Shown: piece after piece, positions 18,519-28,700 of the stretch
Numbering within the stretch: the stretch's first letter is position 1
Layout of the letters: every line of letters begins with the position of its first letter
NCBI RefSeq assembly: GCF_020149935.1
Contig: NZ_CP083757.1
Coordinates: forward strand, 2,505,501-2,569,500
DNA from: Marinilongibacter aquaticus
Lineage (GTDB): Bacteria; Bacteroidota; Bacteroidia; Cytophagales; Spirosomataceae
Length of the DNA: 64,000 nt
Direction of reading: 5' to 3'
Made by a program: the position numbers and the translations under genes
The notes under the pieces: model-generated
Told to the model about the DNA's origin: nothing
The model's database searches: none
The model's input: the letters and a program-made list of their open reading frames with translations, nothing else

Positions 18519-19370
18519 TTATTTAACGGCCTTAAGGCTTAAATCGAGGCTTTTTACCGAATGAGTAAGGTAACCCATGGAAACATAATCCACTCCGCAA
18601 ACGGCATAATCGTGCACTGTTTCCGGAGTAATGCCTCCCGACGATTCGACAGGAAAACGCCCGGCAATCAAAGACAAGGCCTTTCGCGTTTGTTCAAAGT
18701 CGAAATTGTCCAGCATGATCCGTACCACGCCCCCCACTTCCAGCACTTCTTGCAGCTCTTCCAAGTTTCTCACTTCGATTTCAATGGGTAAATCTCGCTT
18801 GTGTTCGACCAAATATTTTTGTGCTGCCGACAATGCATTTTTGATTCCGCCGGCGTAATCCACATGGTTGTCTTTGATCAAGATCATGTCGTACAGTCCG
18901 GTTCTGTGATTTACCCCTCCACCAATTTTTACTGCCCATTTTTCGGGCATTCTGAAATTCGGTGTCGTTTTCCGTGTATCGAGCACCTTGCATTTTGTGC
19001 CTTTCAGTTTCTCCACAATTTCGTGGGTCACTGTGGCGATTCCACTCATTCTTTGCATGCAGTTCAGCACAAGCCTTTCAGCCGTGAGAATTGAGCGGTC
19101 TTTCCCCGACACATAGAATGCGATGTCTCCGTATTTTACTGGAGCACCGTCTTCGAGAAAGACCTCGACAGACAATTCCGGATCGACTTCATGAAAAATA
19201 GCCTTTGCCAATTCGACTCCAGCCAAAATGCCTTCATCTTTCACAATGAGCTGAGCCTTGCCTTTGGCTTCTGCCGGAATGGTCGACAGCGAAGTATGGT
19301 CGCCATCGCCTACATCTTCTCGCAAAGCACTCTGAATAAATGCATGAATGTCTTCTTGTCTGATCTCCAT
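18519..19370 (-). CDS. nadC: Nicotinate-nucleotide diphosphorylase (carboxylating)
   Basis: Converts quinolinate and PRPP to nicotinate mononucleotide in de novo NAD synthesis. It has 283 residues from the ATG at 19370, preceded by a purine-rich AAGAGATT; the longer frame from 19403 is less likely. Motifs: ALREDVGDGDHTS near the N-terminus, LNCMQRMSGIAT, the DTRKTTPNFR active-site block and KIGGGVNHRTGLYDMILIKDNH. Later blocks are IEIEVRNLEELQE, MLDNF and SGGI. nadA and nadB are not adjacent. Confidence 0.96.
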   Translation of the reverse strand: MEIRQEDIHAFIQSALREDVGDGDHTSLSTIPAEAKGKAQLIVKDEGILAGVELAKAIFHEVDPELSVEVFLEDGAPVKYGDIAFYVSGKDRSILTAERLVLNCMQRMSGIATVTHEIVEKLKGTKCKVLDTRKTTPNFRMPEKWAVKIGGGVNHRTGLYDMILIKDNHVDYAGGIKNALSAAQKYLVEHKRDLPIEIEVRNLEELQEVLEVGGVVRIMLDNFDFEQTRKALSLIAGRFPVESSGGITPETVHDYAVCGVDYVSMGYLTHSVKSLDLSLKAVK

Positions 19371-19414
19371 CTGAATCTCTTTTTTTCTACACAAAAATGT
19401 CACTATTTTGATTT

Positions 19415-19873
19415 ATGAAACCATCTTATCCTCTTTTTTCTCATGAATATTTCATGGGAAAAGCTCTCGATTTGGCACAGCAAGCCTTTGAAGAAGGCGA
19501 AGTCCCCGTGGGGGCCTTGGTCGTTACAGAAAACAACAAGATCATTGGCAAAGGCTACAACCAAACCGAAAAGCTGAATGATGTTACGGCCCATGCCGAG
19601 ATGCTGGCCATTACAGCCGCGGCCAATGCCCTAGATGCCAAGTATCTTCGCGATTGCCGCCTGTATGTCACCTTAGAACCCTGCTCGATGTGTGCCGGGG
19701 CGATTGCCTGGAGCCAAGTCGACGAAATAATCTTTGCAGCCTCTGATCTCAAAAGAGGCTACACCCAATTTTCCGACCGAATCATTCATGCGAAGAAAAA
19801 CATCGTTTCGGGCATTTTATCATCAGAATCTGAGGCTTTACTCAAAGTTTTTTTTCAAAAACTGCGAACATAA
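19415..19873 (+). CDS. tadA: tRNA-specific adenosine deaminase
   Basis: 152 residues, a CDA-fold zinc deaminase. The zinc site and proton shuttle are visible as THAE-like TAHAEMLAI (H60, E62) and EPCSMCAGA (C90, C93). Substrate-loop residues VPVGALVV and the tail region [17 protein letters not shown] agree with TadA, which converts A34 to inosine in tRNA-Arg(ACG). Guanine deaminases share the fold, but the motif spacing and length favour TadA. It is divergent from nadC with only 44 bases between starts. Confidence 0.92.
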   Translation: MKPSYPLFSHEYFMGKALDLAQQAFEEGEVPVGALVVTENNKIIGKGYNQTEKLNDVTAHAEMLAITAAANALDAKYLRDCRLYVTLEPCSMCAGAIAWSQVDEIIFAASDLKRGYTQFSDRIIHAKKNIVSGILSSESEALLKVFFQKLRT

Positions 19874-19929
19874 ATCAAATCGAGCCTGTTGTTAGTGTAG
19901 ATATTTTTAACCCAAAAACGAATATTATT

Positions 19930-20544
19930 ATGGCTTTTGAACTTCCAGCTCTTCCATACGCAAACGATGCTTTGGAACCTCACTTCGACGCAATGACAAT
20001 GGAGATCCACCACGATCGCCACCACAATGGATATGTGAACAATCTGAATGCCGCTATCGCCGGTACAGATCTAGAGGGCAAATCGCTCGAAGACATTCTG
20101 GCGGTTGCAGGAAAAAGTGGAGCTGGCGTGAGAAACAATGGCGGTGGGCACTTCAACCACTCCTTGTTCTGGTCGATCCTTGCCCCTGCTGGTCAGGGTG
20201 GTGAGCTTTCGGGAGATTTGAAAACCGCGATAGAAGCTGCATTTGACTCTGTAGATGCCTTCAAAGAAACTTTCAACAAAGCCGCTGCCACGCGTTTTGG
20301 CTCTGGTTGGGCTTGGCTTTGCGTGAAAGCAGACAAAACTTTGTGTGTATGCTCTACACCAAACCAAGACAATCCTTTGATGGACGTAGCCGAGTGCCCT
20401 GGCACACCTATTCTTGGTTTAGATGTATGGGAACATGCCTATTATTTGAAATACCAAAACAAGCGTCCTGATTACATTTCTTCTTTTTGGAATGTAGTAA
20501 ACTGGGATGCTGTAGCCGAAAGATACGCAGCAGCGATTAAGTAA
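19930..20544 (+). CDS. sodA: Superoxide dismutase, Mn/Fe family (Mn-type residues)
   Basis: 204 residues, cytosolic (no signal peptide). Metal ligands lie in MEIHHDRHH (H27), [10 protein letters not shown] (H77) and [19 protein letters not shown] (Asp and His). The Gly-rich NNGGGHFNH and the NQDNPLM block correspond to the Gly/Gln arrangement of Mn-type rather than strictly Fe-type enzymes, though cambialistic use is possible. It dismutates superoxide to peroxide and oxygen. It is transcribed alone with a strong terminator directly after it. Confidence 0.95.
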   Translation: MAFELPALPYANDALEPHFDAMTMEIHHDRHHNGYVNNLNAAIAGTDLEGKSLEDILAVAGKSGAGVRNNGGGHFNHSLFWSILAPAGQGGELSGDLKTAIEAAFDSVDAFKETFNKAAATRFGSGWAWLCVKADKTLCVCSTPNQDNPLMDVAECPGTPILGLDVWEHAYYLKYQNKRPDYISSFWNVVNWDAVAERYAAAIK

Positions 20545-20565
20545 TCCGATTTAAAATCAAAAAGC

Positions 20566-20599
20566 AAAGCCACCCTACTTTTGTAAGGTGGCTTTTTTT
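20566..20599 (+). terminator. Intrinsic terminator of the SOD gene
   Basis: AAAGCCACC (20566-20574) pairs with GGTGGCTTT (20587-20595) and runs into a seven-T tract. An inner TAC/GTA pairing extends the stem around a TTTT loop. Confidence 0.9.
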
Positions 20600-20620
20600 C
20601 ATTCTGTTCGGATCAGAAGA

Positions 20621-21556
20621 TCAAGACACTTTCTCTTCTTTAATTGGTTTTCTTCCCCAGAAACTGGCCAGCATCGAGCCCGTCACGTTCATCAACGGAC
20701 CAAAAATAGCTGCCGCCAAGCCGAGTGTAGCTGTTTTCCCCATTTCTACAGCAAGAGCCGAAGCCAAACCGCCGTTTTGCATACCCACCTCAAGCGAAAT
20801 GGTACGGGCATCTTTCTCTTTAATGTTCAATAAACGAGCAGACCAATAACCAAAGATATACCCGCCGCAATTGTGCAGAATAACCGCCAACAGCAACATG
20901 GCACCCGAAGTAGCCAATGAAGCCTGCCCTGCGGCTGTCACAGAAGTGATGACATAAGCAATACCCGCCATCGAAAAATAAGGCAAAATGGTTTTGAATT
21001 TCTCCATTACCTTGGGAATAAACCTATTGAGCATAAAACCCACGGCGACAGGCAGCAATACAATTTTACACATGCTCCACATCATACCCAAGAAATCGAC
21101 AGTGATCAGCTCTCCGCCCAAATAACGCATAAGAAGGGGAGTAAGCAAGGGGGCCAAAAGTGTGGCAAAGGTGGTGAGGGTTATCGAAAGAGCAATGTTT
21201 GCCTTCGCCAAGAGAGACATCACATTCGAAGCCAAACCACTCGGGCTGCTGCCTATGAGAATCATGCCTGCCGCAATTTCGGCTGGGAAAGCAAAAACAT
21301 GCGTCAAACCTAAGCCCCAGAGTGGCATAATCATAAATTGCAGTACAATGCCGATCACCACAAGCTTGGGCGTTTTCACAATCCCCAGAAAATCTTCAAA
21401 AGTGATCGTCGTGCCCATACCGAACATGATGATCTGCAAAACGGGCACAATCAGCGTGGTGAGTTTGATGCCTCCCACTGTAATAAAATACTCTGGGAAG
21501 TTATAAGCCAGAATCACCAACACGATGATCACAATGGTGTATATATAGTTTTTCAT
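20621..21556 (-). CDS. Bile acid:sodium symporter (BASS/SBF) family transporter
   Basis: 311 residues from the ATG at 21556 (a TTG three codons earlier is rejected), about ten membrane helices. Family marks are the MFGMGTTITFEDF loop after helix 2, the broken-helix region GSSPSGLASNVMSLLAKAN, and EVGMQNGGLASALAVE, which provides Na+-site residues. BASS proteins import organic anions: bile acids, pantothenate, pyruvate, sugar acids. As the last gene of a run with SusC/SusD, an aldolase-like and an enolase-superfamily protein, it probably carries a small organic acid made by those enzymes. A perfect 9-bp hairpin lies just upstream of its start codon. Confidence 0.88.
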   Translation of the reverse strand: MKNYIYTIVIIVLVILAYNFPEYFITVGGIKLTTLIVPVLQIIMFGMGTTITFEDFLGIVKTPKLVVIGIVLQFMIMPLWGLGLTHVFAFPAEIAAGMILIGSSPSGLASNVMSLLAKANIALSITLTTFATLLAPLLTPLLMRYLGGELITVDFLGMMWSMCKIVLLPVAVGFMLNRFIPKVMEKFKTILPYFSMAGIAYVITSVTAAGQASLATSGAMLLLAVILHNCGGYIFGYWSARLLNIKEKDARTISLEVGMQNGGLASALAVEMGKTATLGLAAAIFGPLMNVTGSMLASFWGRKPIKEEKVS

Positions 21557-21567
21557 TTTGTACAAAT

Positions 21568-21591
21568 GCCCAATGGCCTAAACCATTGGGC
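21568..21591. repeat. Intercistronic hairpin between the enolase-superfamily and BASS genes
   Basis: GCCCAATGG (21568-21576) and CCATTGGGC (21583-21591) are a perfect 9-bp inverted repeat with a six-base loop, 11 bases before the BASS start in the mRNA. A smaller one, AGCCC-AAAAA-GGGCT, follows near 21610-21624. The T7 tract lies on the + side, so for the leftward transcript this is more likely an RNA-stability or translation element than a terminator. Confidence 0.55.
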
Positions 21592-21648
21592 TTTTTTTGT
21601 GAAACAATAAGCCCAAAAAGGGCTCAAAAAAGGTAGATTTAAAGGGTG

Positions 21649-23154
21649 TTAACTCCAGGTTCTGTCCCAACTTTCGATTTCATTCCATTCATCGGTTGGT
21701 GCAAAGTAAAGTGTCCCATCTTTCAAATGTTCTTTCACCACCGACTCGTTGAGCTCTACGCCCAAGCCCGGCTTTTCGGGTACTTTCACAAAACCATCTT
21801 TGAATATCGGCTTATCAATGCCCGTCACCATATCTTCCCACCAAGGCACATCGAAACTGTGGTGCTCCAAGGCCACAAAATTTTCTGTTGCTGCAGCACA
21901 GTGTACATTCGCCATGAAAGAGATCGGCGTACCCGCAAAGTGCATGGCCATCGGTACGCCACGCTCTTCGGCATAATCACCGATTTTCTTGGTTTCGATC
22001 AAGCCACCAGAACTTGCCAAATCGGGTTGCACCATGTCTACAGCATGGCTGTCGATAAGTTTGATAAATTCTTCTTTCAAGAAAATGTCTTCTCCAGTAA
22101 GTGTTGGTGTATTGATCGACTCGGTAATCTGACGCCAGCTGTCGGTATAGAACCAAGGAATCATATCTTCCATCCAAGCCAAACGGTATTTCTCTACGGC
22201 GTTTCCTAAACGAATAGCCGTGTTTACACCAAAGTGCCCAAAGTGATCGGCCGCAAGTGGAATATCATATCCCACTACATTTCGTACTTCATGCACAAAA
22301 TTCGCAAGAATTTCTACGCCTTCGTCTGTCAATTGCACACCCGCAAAAGGGTGTTTCGTTTGGGCATAACTGCGTGCATTCCCTTTCATTTTCGGAGGAT
22401 CACCCCACTGTCTTGTATAGTCGGTATTCAAACCGCCCACTACCGTATGCGGGTGATTTTTAAGCAAACCCACACCAAAGTCCATTTTGAGGAAAGTCAA
22501 ACCCAACTCTTTCCTTTCGTTCATTTTCTTGGCAAACTCCTTTGGATCAGGCACCGTAGGCGTGTCGCCATAAATTCGGATATAATCGCGGTATTTGCCC
22601 CCCAGCATTTGAAAAGCAGGCACGCCGTAAGCCTTTCCGGCCAAATCCATCAAAGCCATTTCCACGCCGCACACCCCGCCGGCACCTCTTCCGTGCGTAC
22701 CGAATTGCTTGATTTCTTTGAACAGCATCTCGGGAGAACAAGGGTTTTTTCCCAACAATCTACTCTTCAAAAACAAGCCGTATTTTGCACTTGCTCCATC
22801 CCTAATCTCACCATACCCGCTAATTCCTTGGTTTGTATCGATACGAATGATCGGACAAGTCATCGGAGCCCGAGTAACTGTGGCAATTCGCAAATCGGTA
22901 ATTTTCAGGTCAGACGGGCTGCTCGAGCGTCTTACTTTTTGCGAAAGGAATTCCACTTCTTTGGCTGGGTTGCCATCAAAGAGCATCCCCAAAGAAAGGC
23001 CTCCCAAAGCAGATTTCCGTATGAAGTCTCTTCGGTTGTCGTGCCCGCTGTGCATATCGCTTGTCTTCGGTTGCAAATGCTCTTGCGGTGTGTTGACAGG
23101 CCCTTCAGGGATGGCACCGTTAAATTTAAATCGATCAAATAATTTATTTTTCAT
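21649..23154 (-). CDS. Enolase-superfamily (mandelate racemase/muconate lactonizing type) enzyme with Tat signal, probable sugar-acid dehydratase
   Basis: 501 residues from the ATG at 23154. A twin-arginine motif (NRRDFIRKSALGGLSLGML) starts near residue 40, unusually far in. An in-frame ATG at 23055 would give a conventional leader. The capping domain (ITDLRIATVTRAPMTCPIIR) precedes a TIM barrel with KMDFG, the metal-ligand Asp in LAADHFGHFG, Glu in WMEDMIPW and Glu in TGEDIF, and a catalytic-type His in AMHFAGTP. The set fits dehydratases of aldonic or uronic acids, but the precise substrate is not readable. It is 29 bases downstream of the RraA-like gene. Confidence 0.85.
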   Translation of the reverse strand: MKNKLFDRFKFNGAIPEGPVNTPQEHLQPKTSDMHSGHDNRRDFIRKSALGGLSLGMLFDGNPAKEVEFLSQKVRRSSSPSDLKITDLRIATVTRAPMTCPIIRIDTNQGISGYGEIRDGASAKYGLFLKSRLLGKNPCSPEMLFKEIKQFGTHGRGAGGVCGVEMALMDLAGKAYGVPAFQMLGGKYRDYIRIYGDTPTVPDPKEFAKKMNERKELGLTFLKMDFGVGLLKNHPHTVVGGLNTDYTRQWGDPPKMKGNARSYAQTKHPFAGVQLTDEGVEILANFVHEVRNVVGYDIPLAADHFGHFGVNTAIRLGNAVEKYRLAWMEDMIPWFYTDSWRQITESINTPTLTGEDIFLKEEFIKLIDSHAVDMVQPDLASSGGLIETKKIGDYAEERGVPMAMHFAGTPISFMANVHCAAATENFVALEHHSFDVPWWEDMVTGIDKPIFKDGFVKVPEKPGLGVELNESVVKEHLKDGTLYFAPTDEWNEIESWDRTWS

Positions 23155-23183
23155 TTTGTTCAATAGGTTATCAATTTTGAGGT

Positions 23184-24110
23184 TTACCAGTTTCTTTCTT
23201 TTGTATAGTCTTCAAATTCTTTTGGCGTCATCTGCAATTTCTCGGGATGGGCTTTTACCCATTTCAAGAAATCTTCTTTGATGTTATCTGTCCATCTTCT
23301 GTCGATTTCACCCGGCGTATATTTCCCTTCGTTTAATCTCAAATGGCCGAACTCATCGCGAAGGGCCACAAATTCTGCATTCTGAATCAACTCCTCGGCA
23401 AATTGGGCAGGAATAAATACAACACCTTCCTTTTTACCCAGCACAAGATCGCCGGGCATCACTGTCGCTCGACCGATACGGATCGGGCAGTTGATGCAAG
23501 TCAACATCATTTCGCGGATATAAGAAGGATCAAGCCCGCGAACAAAGCCAACGAATCCATCTATTTTTTCAAGCCCTTCGACATCGCGGGCACCCGCATC
23601 GAACACCACGCCCGTTCCTGATTTCGCGTAAATGGCATTGCCCAAGTTGTCGCCAATCAAGGTACCGTCGATAATCTTGCCGTAGCCATCGGCTACATAC
23701 ACATCTCCTTTTCCCAGCATATCGATTGGCCAAGAATTTGGCGAGCCAATTCTTTGTTCATCTTTGCCTTTGGCTACAATTTTGTCGTTCACATCAGGAC
23801 GGTTCGGCATGTACTGGGCCGTAAGCACCCGCCCAGCCAGCACACCGTTTCCGATCACCGTCCAGCCGGCATCAAACTGATTGTGATATCCTTTGTTTCG
23901 CAAATAGCCCCAAGCCTCTTCAATCGAAATGTGCTTTAGCCGTTCGATCAGTGCGTCGTCTACCATTGGGCGTCCATCAGCCGAGCGAGCCCCTTTGTAA
24001 TCGGATGAAAAAGATTTGATTTGGTCGGGTGTCCAGGTAACTTCCTGAGCTTGTGATTTAAAGGCCGCCACAAGAGCCAGCAGCCCCAGTAAAAGTTTGG
24101 GTTTTATCAT
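23184..24110 (-). CDS. Exported RraA-family protein (HMG/CHA-type class II aldolase fold)
   Basis: 308 residues. MIKPKLLLGLLALVAAFKSQ is a Sec signal peptide, so the protein is periplasmic. The core holds LGKGDVYVADGYG, LIGDNLGNAIYAKSGTGVVF and GARDVEGLE. The R-D-x2-E arrangement is the motif reported for metal-dependent aldolases of the RraA superfamily, such as 4-hydroxy-4-methyl-2-oxoglutarate aldolase. A role in RNase E regulation is very unlikely for an exported protein in this phylum. Placed between SusD and the enolase-superfamily gene, it plausibly cleaves the 2-keto acid that the dehydratase makes; that pairing is inference. Confidence 0.85.
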   Translation of the reverse strand: MIKPKLLLGLLALVAAFKSQAQEVTWTPDQIKSFSSDYKGARSADGRPMVDDALIERLKHISIEEAWGYLRNKGYHNQFDAGWTVIGNGVLAGRVLTAQYMPNRPDVNDKIVAKGKDEQRIGSPNSWPIDMLGKGDVYVADGYGKIIDGTLIGDNLGNAIYAKSGTGVVFDAGARDVEGLEKIDGFVGFVRGLDPSYIREMMLTCINCPIRIGRATVMPGDLVLGKKEGVVFIPAQFAEELIQNAEFVALRDEFGHLRLNEGKYTPGEIDRRWTDNIKEDFLKWVKAHPEKLQMTPKEFEDYTKERNW

Positions 24111-24245
24111 TGGTTAAGGTTTATGAGTAATCATTCTAAATATCTAAAAATAGATCAAATATTCTTGGCCCAATTGGTCTAATGACTGAATTCAGTAGAC
24201 CAATTTTTAATGGCCGATCTCAATTTACAAAAAAATGCGTTTTCT

Positions 24246-25760
24246 TTATTTATCCCACCAAACCTTGGTGTCCAAATTGTCGTCTCCTTGGCGAGCGATG
24301 GCCGCTTTTACATTGTCGCTATTGACCGAAATTTCGGAGTTGGGATAAGTAAGTCTGTTGATAAAATCGCCCGAAATATCTTTCCCCGGATAAGGGTTTG
24401 GAGCCAGCTGAGGAAAGCCCGTGCGTCTGAAATTGGCAAAAGCTTCTGGCCCGTTCAGAAAAGAAGCGATCCAATATTGCTCTCCAATTTCGGCCAATTG
24501 ATTTTGGCCCAAAGGATGGGCGTCGAGATAGGCCTCAATATCGGCCGCAGCAATCGCAGAATTCTCGTTGTACTCTTCCATCTGAAACATATGGGCTTCA
24601 ATTCCGTTTCGATAATACTCCGCGGCATCGCCACTTACCCATCCACGCACAGCCGCTTCGGCAAGCAACAATTGACTTTGGCCATAGGTTACCAAAAATA
24701 CCGGTGCAAACGTACGTACCATGCGGTTTCTGTCGATTTGAGAATAGGCATAAAAACTTTTCAAGCCCGCTTCATCGGCCACCGTTTCAATGCCATTGTT
24801 GTCATATCCCAGAGGCATCCCCACTTGCATTTCAGGGTCTGTTACCCCGCGATCGGCCGTTTGCTGCGGACCCGAATCTGCCCCAACATACCGCACCGCA
24901 ATCGACTGTAAACGGGGATCGCTTTTACTTTTCAAAGCATCCACGAACACATCGGTCAAATAGAAATTATTGGCCTCGGTGGCATTCAACATATTGCCGA
25001 TCGGGTTAAGGTAATTCGGGTCGTGGCGAATCACAAAATTATCCGCATTCGAGCTCATCAATCCACCGCTCAGTGCTGCCTGAACCGTACTTTGGGCCAA
25101 AGCAGGATCCACCTCAGTAAGGTGCATGCCAGCCCGAAGCAAGACCGCATTGCCGAATTTTCGCCATTTCTCCACATCGCCATTGTACATTACATCCACC
25201 GATTCAATTTTGCCCGAAGCATTCAAAGCGGCTGTGGCTTCTTTCAACTCATTGATCAAATCTTTGTAAATGTCTTCTTGGGCGTCGTATTTCGGTCTAA
25301 CCAATTGCTCCAAATAACCTTTACCGCCTTCGAAATAGGGAATTTCCCCATATTCATCGGTTAGAATCATAAACGTAAACGCCTGCACGATACGGGCCAT
25401 TTGGAGCAAATTGTTCCTTTCCGCATCTCCACTTGTTTTTTCAATGACATCCGTGGTGTTCCGAATCACATTTTGATAATAATTCTGCCAAGGTTCCTGG
25501 GTTCTCAGGCGGTTGTCGATATTGAAATTTGCTCCTGCAATAAAGCCCGAATTCGGTGTGACCAATTGCTGCACCACGCCCATATCGTATATGGCGGCCG
25601 TGGTAACAAAGGACGAACTGATAATGGCCTGATTCAGGATAAAAGCGGGATCGATACTGGTGACCGCTGTTTTGTTTACGTTCATCTCATCGAAGCCTTT
25701 ATCGCAAGACGAGAACAGCAAAAAGGACGTAAGTATGAGGGAATATTTTAAAATTTTCAT
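24246..25760 (-). CDS. SusD/RagB-like outer-membrane nutrient-binding lipoprotein
   Basis: 504 residues. The N-terminus MKILKYSLILTSFLLFSSCD is a lipoprotein signal (C19). The following region (FDEMNVNKTAVTSIDPAFIL, then YDMGVVQQLV) and the helical repeats fit the SusD_like_2 / SusD-RagB group, which caps the SusC transporter and binds the ligand at the cell surface. The C-terminal VWWDK is typical of the group. The gene is seven bases downstream of susC, as expected for the pair. Ligand unknown; the neighbouring sugar-acid enzymes suggest an oligosaccharide or acidic sugar. Confidence 0.93.
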   Translation of the reverse strand: MKILKYSLILTSFLLFSSCDKGFDEMNVNKTAVTSIDPAFILNQAIISSSFVTTAAIYDMGVVQQLVTPNSGFIAGANFNIDNRLRTQEPWQNYYQNVIRNTTDVIEKTSGDAERNNLLQMARIVQAFTFMILTDEYGEIPYFEGGKGYLEQLVRPKYDAQEDIYKDLINELKEATAALNASGKIESVDVMYNGDVEKWRKFGNAVLLRAGMHLTEVDPALAQSTVQAALSGGLMSSNADNFVIRHDPNYLNPIGNMLNATEANNFYLTDVFVDALKSKSDPRLQSIAVRYVGADSGPQQTADRGVTDPEMQVGMPLGYDNNGIETVADEAGLKSFYAYSQIDRNRMVRTFAPVFLVTYGQSQLLLAEAAVRGWVSGDAAEYYRNGIEAHMFQMEEYNENSAIAAADIEAYLDAHPLGQNQLAEIGEQYWIASFLNGPEAFANFRRTGFPQLAPNPYPGKDISGDFINRLTYPNSEISVNSDNVKAAIARQGDDNLDTKVWWDK

Positions 25761-25767
25761 GTCGTCT

Positions 25768-28700
25768 TTAGAATTTTACGTTAAGGTTGAAACCAATGCT
25801 TCTCGTGGTGGGTACGCCAGTAGATTCCAAGCCCACAATGTTGTCTGAAGTGTATCCAAACGAGTCGGGATCAATATTGGGCACCCACTTTTTCAACATG
25901 GCCACATTGTTGGCCACTGCACTCAGCTTCAGCGATTTCAAAGGCGATTTTTCGGGAAGGAATTTTGAAAAATCATAGCCGAGTGTAATCTGACGCAATT
26001 TCCAGAAACCGGCATTGTAAATAATCGGCTCTATCAAAGACTGCCCGCGAATCACCTCCCAATACGATTGCGGATTGGCCGCCACGGTATTGGGCTCCCC
26101 GTTCTCGTTCACGCCTTCGCCAATCACGCCCGTGTCCCTTCCGGGCAAAGTCATCTTGTGAAGGCCGTGGCGTACAAGATTGAAATTCGTACCCGACATC
26201 ATGTTTCCGCCCAGCTTGAAATCAACCAATGCCGACAAACTGATGCCTTTGTAATTGAAACTGTTGGTGATCCCGCCAACCCAATTGGGCAAGGCCGAAC
26301 CAAAGGAAACCTGCTCATCCGTACGCAATGGAATACCGTTGCTGCCGAAAACCATGCGTCCCTGGGCGTCGCGTTTGAAACCGAAACCATAAAGTTGGGC
26401 CAACTCTTGGCCCACCACCTGCCTCAACTCGCCGTTGAAAACGTGCGTTCCTGTTGTAATTCGCTCGCCCGGTGTATCGGTCAAAAGGCTAAGGAGTTTG
26501 GTTTTATTGAAAGAGCCGTTGAAGTTGATGTCCCAATTAAAGTTTCCGGTGCGGACCGGATTCAAACCCAACAACCATTCAAACCCCAATGTGCGGCTTT
26601 TACCCGAATTGATGAGCGTGCTCTGGAAACCCGAGGCATCGGAAACCTGTGCGGTTACAATCTGATCCGATGTGATTTTCTTGTACATCGCAAAATCCAA
26701 GCTGACGCGTCGATCGAACATTTTCAGTTCAATACCTACCTCCTGCTCAGCCACACGCATAGGCCTTAGGTTGGCATTGGGCACTGTAGTCCCTTGCGAA
26801 GAGCCCACGGGTTGATTTTGAAACAAGTTGGCATTGATGGCATAGAACAGGGCATTGGAATAAGGCCCCACGTCGGTATCCGATCCCACTTCGGCATACG
26901 CCAATCGAAGTTTCCCGAAATCGAGCCAAGCTGGGCTGTTGGCCATAGCCTGCGAAAAGACAAAACTACCCGAAACTGAAGGATACAAAATGCTGCGGTT
27001 GGCCGCAGAAAGCGTAGAGAACCAGTCGTTTCGAGCAGTTCCGTTCAAAAACAAGAAGCCTTTATAAGACAATTCGGCCGATCCATACACTGAGTTTACA
27101 CCTCTTTCCGAAAGGTTATAAATCGGATTTTTCACGCGTCCGTTCATCACGGTATACAATCCCCGCACCACAAAGTCGGTTACCTGTGTACTGTTCAAAT
27201 CCGAGCGTCGGTACATTTGGTTTCCGCCCAAATTGAAATCCAAACCAAAATCGCCAAAACTTTTCGAGCCTGAAATCAAGATATCTTTGTTGATTTCCCT
27301 AAAACGGCGAGCTTCTTGGGTGTACATCCCGTTTACAAATCCCGCAGGAGCTGGCCCTCTCGAAGCTTGTCCGGTGGGGAAATTGTTGTAGTCTTCATCT
27401 CTCGACCAATAATCTTGGCCTACACGAGCCTGCACAAACAACCAATCGGCCAAATTGTATTTCACTGCAATGTTTCCGAAAATGCGGTCGCGGCGAATGT
27501 TGTGAAACTGCTCGGCCAAAGTAAAGTACGGGTTGGTCCTATTCCTGAAACGCGAGTAGACGTATTCATTCCCATCGGCATCGTACTTCTTCTCATCGAG
27601 CAAATCCCAAGGCATGGAGTTGGCCATAATGGCCACCGAAGTCGGGATGGAATTGTCTTGATTGGCAATATTGGGCGGGTTTTTATTGTATTCGTTCGAA
27701 TAATTCATCGAACCCGTAAAGCTCAATCTTTCGCTCAGGTTGTAGCTAAATCCAAGATTTATGGTTTTTCGGTTGAAACTGTTGTTGGGCACAATGCCCT
27801 TGCTGTCCATGTTTGCAAACGAAAGATTGAGGCCGCCTTTCACTCCGCCAGCAGAAAGCGACACGGTGTTGGTCCAGTTTTGACCATTGCGGTAAAAGAT
27901 CTTATACCGATCGCGAATGGGCACATAGGGCACCTCCACGCCATCGAAAAGCACTTGTGTCATTCCCGGTTGGAATTTCTCGCCAAACGACCACTGCCCC
28001 GATGTAGGATTGGGCGATGTGGGCCTGAGTCCGTTTTCTCCTTGGCCGTATTCGTATTGATAATCGGTAAAGTCGAGAGCTGTTTCTGAGGTAAAATTGC
28101 TGTTGTAGGTCAATCCAATACCCTGCGAGTCCGATCCGGTTTTGGTAGTGATCATAATCACGCCGTCTTTCGCTCGAGAACCGTAAAGAGCCGCGGCCGT
28201 AGCCCCTTTCAAAATGGTCATGCTTTCGATGTCATCTGGGTTTATGCTCGAGAGTCCATCGCCACCGTCGGAATATACTCCGCCGCCACCACGCACACCA
28301 ACCGAACTGTCTGAACCTTGGTTATTTTGGTTTGTGCCAAAATTAGTATTGTCTATGGGCACGCCATTCACGACAATAAGCGGACTATTCTGCCCCGATA
28401 TGGAAGATTGCCCACGTATTCTTATTTTCGAAGTCCCGCCGGGGCCTGTACCCATCTGCTGAATATTTACGCCCGCCACTTTGCCCTGAAGAGCGTTCAT
28501 GAAGTTGGGCTGGCGGTTTTCTGTCAAGGCTTCTTTGCCCACAGTCGAAGTAGCATAGCCCAATTTTTTTGCATCTTTTTTGATGCCCAACGCCGTGACA
28601 ACCACCTCGTCGAGACTTTGGTTATCTTCTACCAAAGCCACATCCACGATACTTTTTGAGCCAATGGCTATCTCTTGCGAAGTGTAGCCTACAAAGCTGA

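Noticed and set aside
22234-23142. Long rightward open frame (302 codons) opposite the enolase-superfamily gene.
   Set aside because: It has no family similarity, signal or start context and mirrors a well-supported gene on the other strand. The same holds for 13267-14409 opposite the GMC gene and 27316-28089 opposite susC.
23184-24110. Annotation of the RraA-family gene as regulator of RNase E.
   Set aside because: The protein has a Sec signal peptide and an R-D-x2-E aldolase-type motif in a catabolic locus, so an RNase E regulator role is very unlikely.
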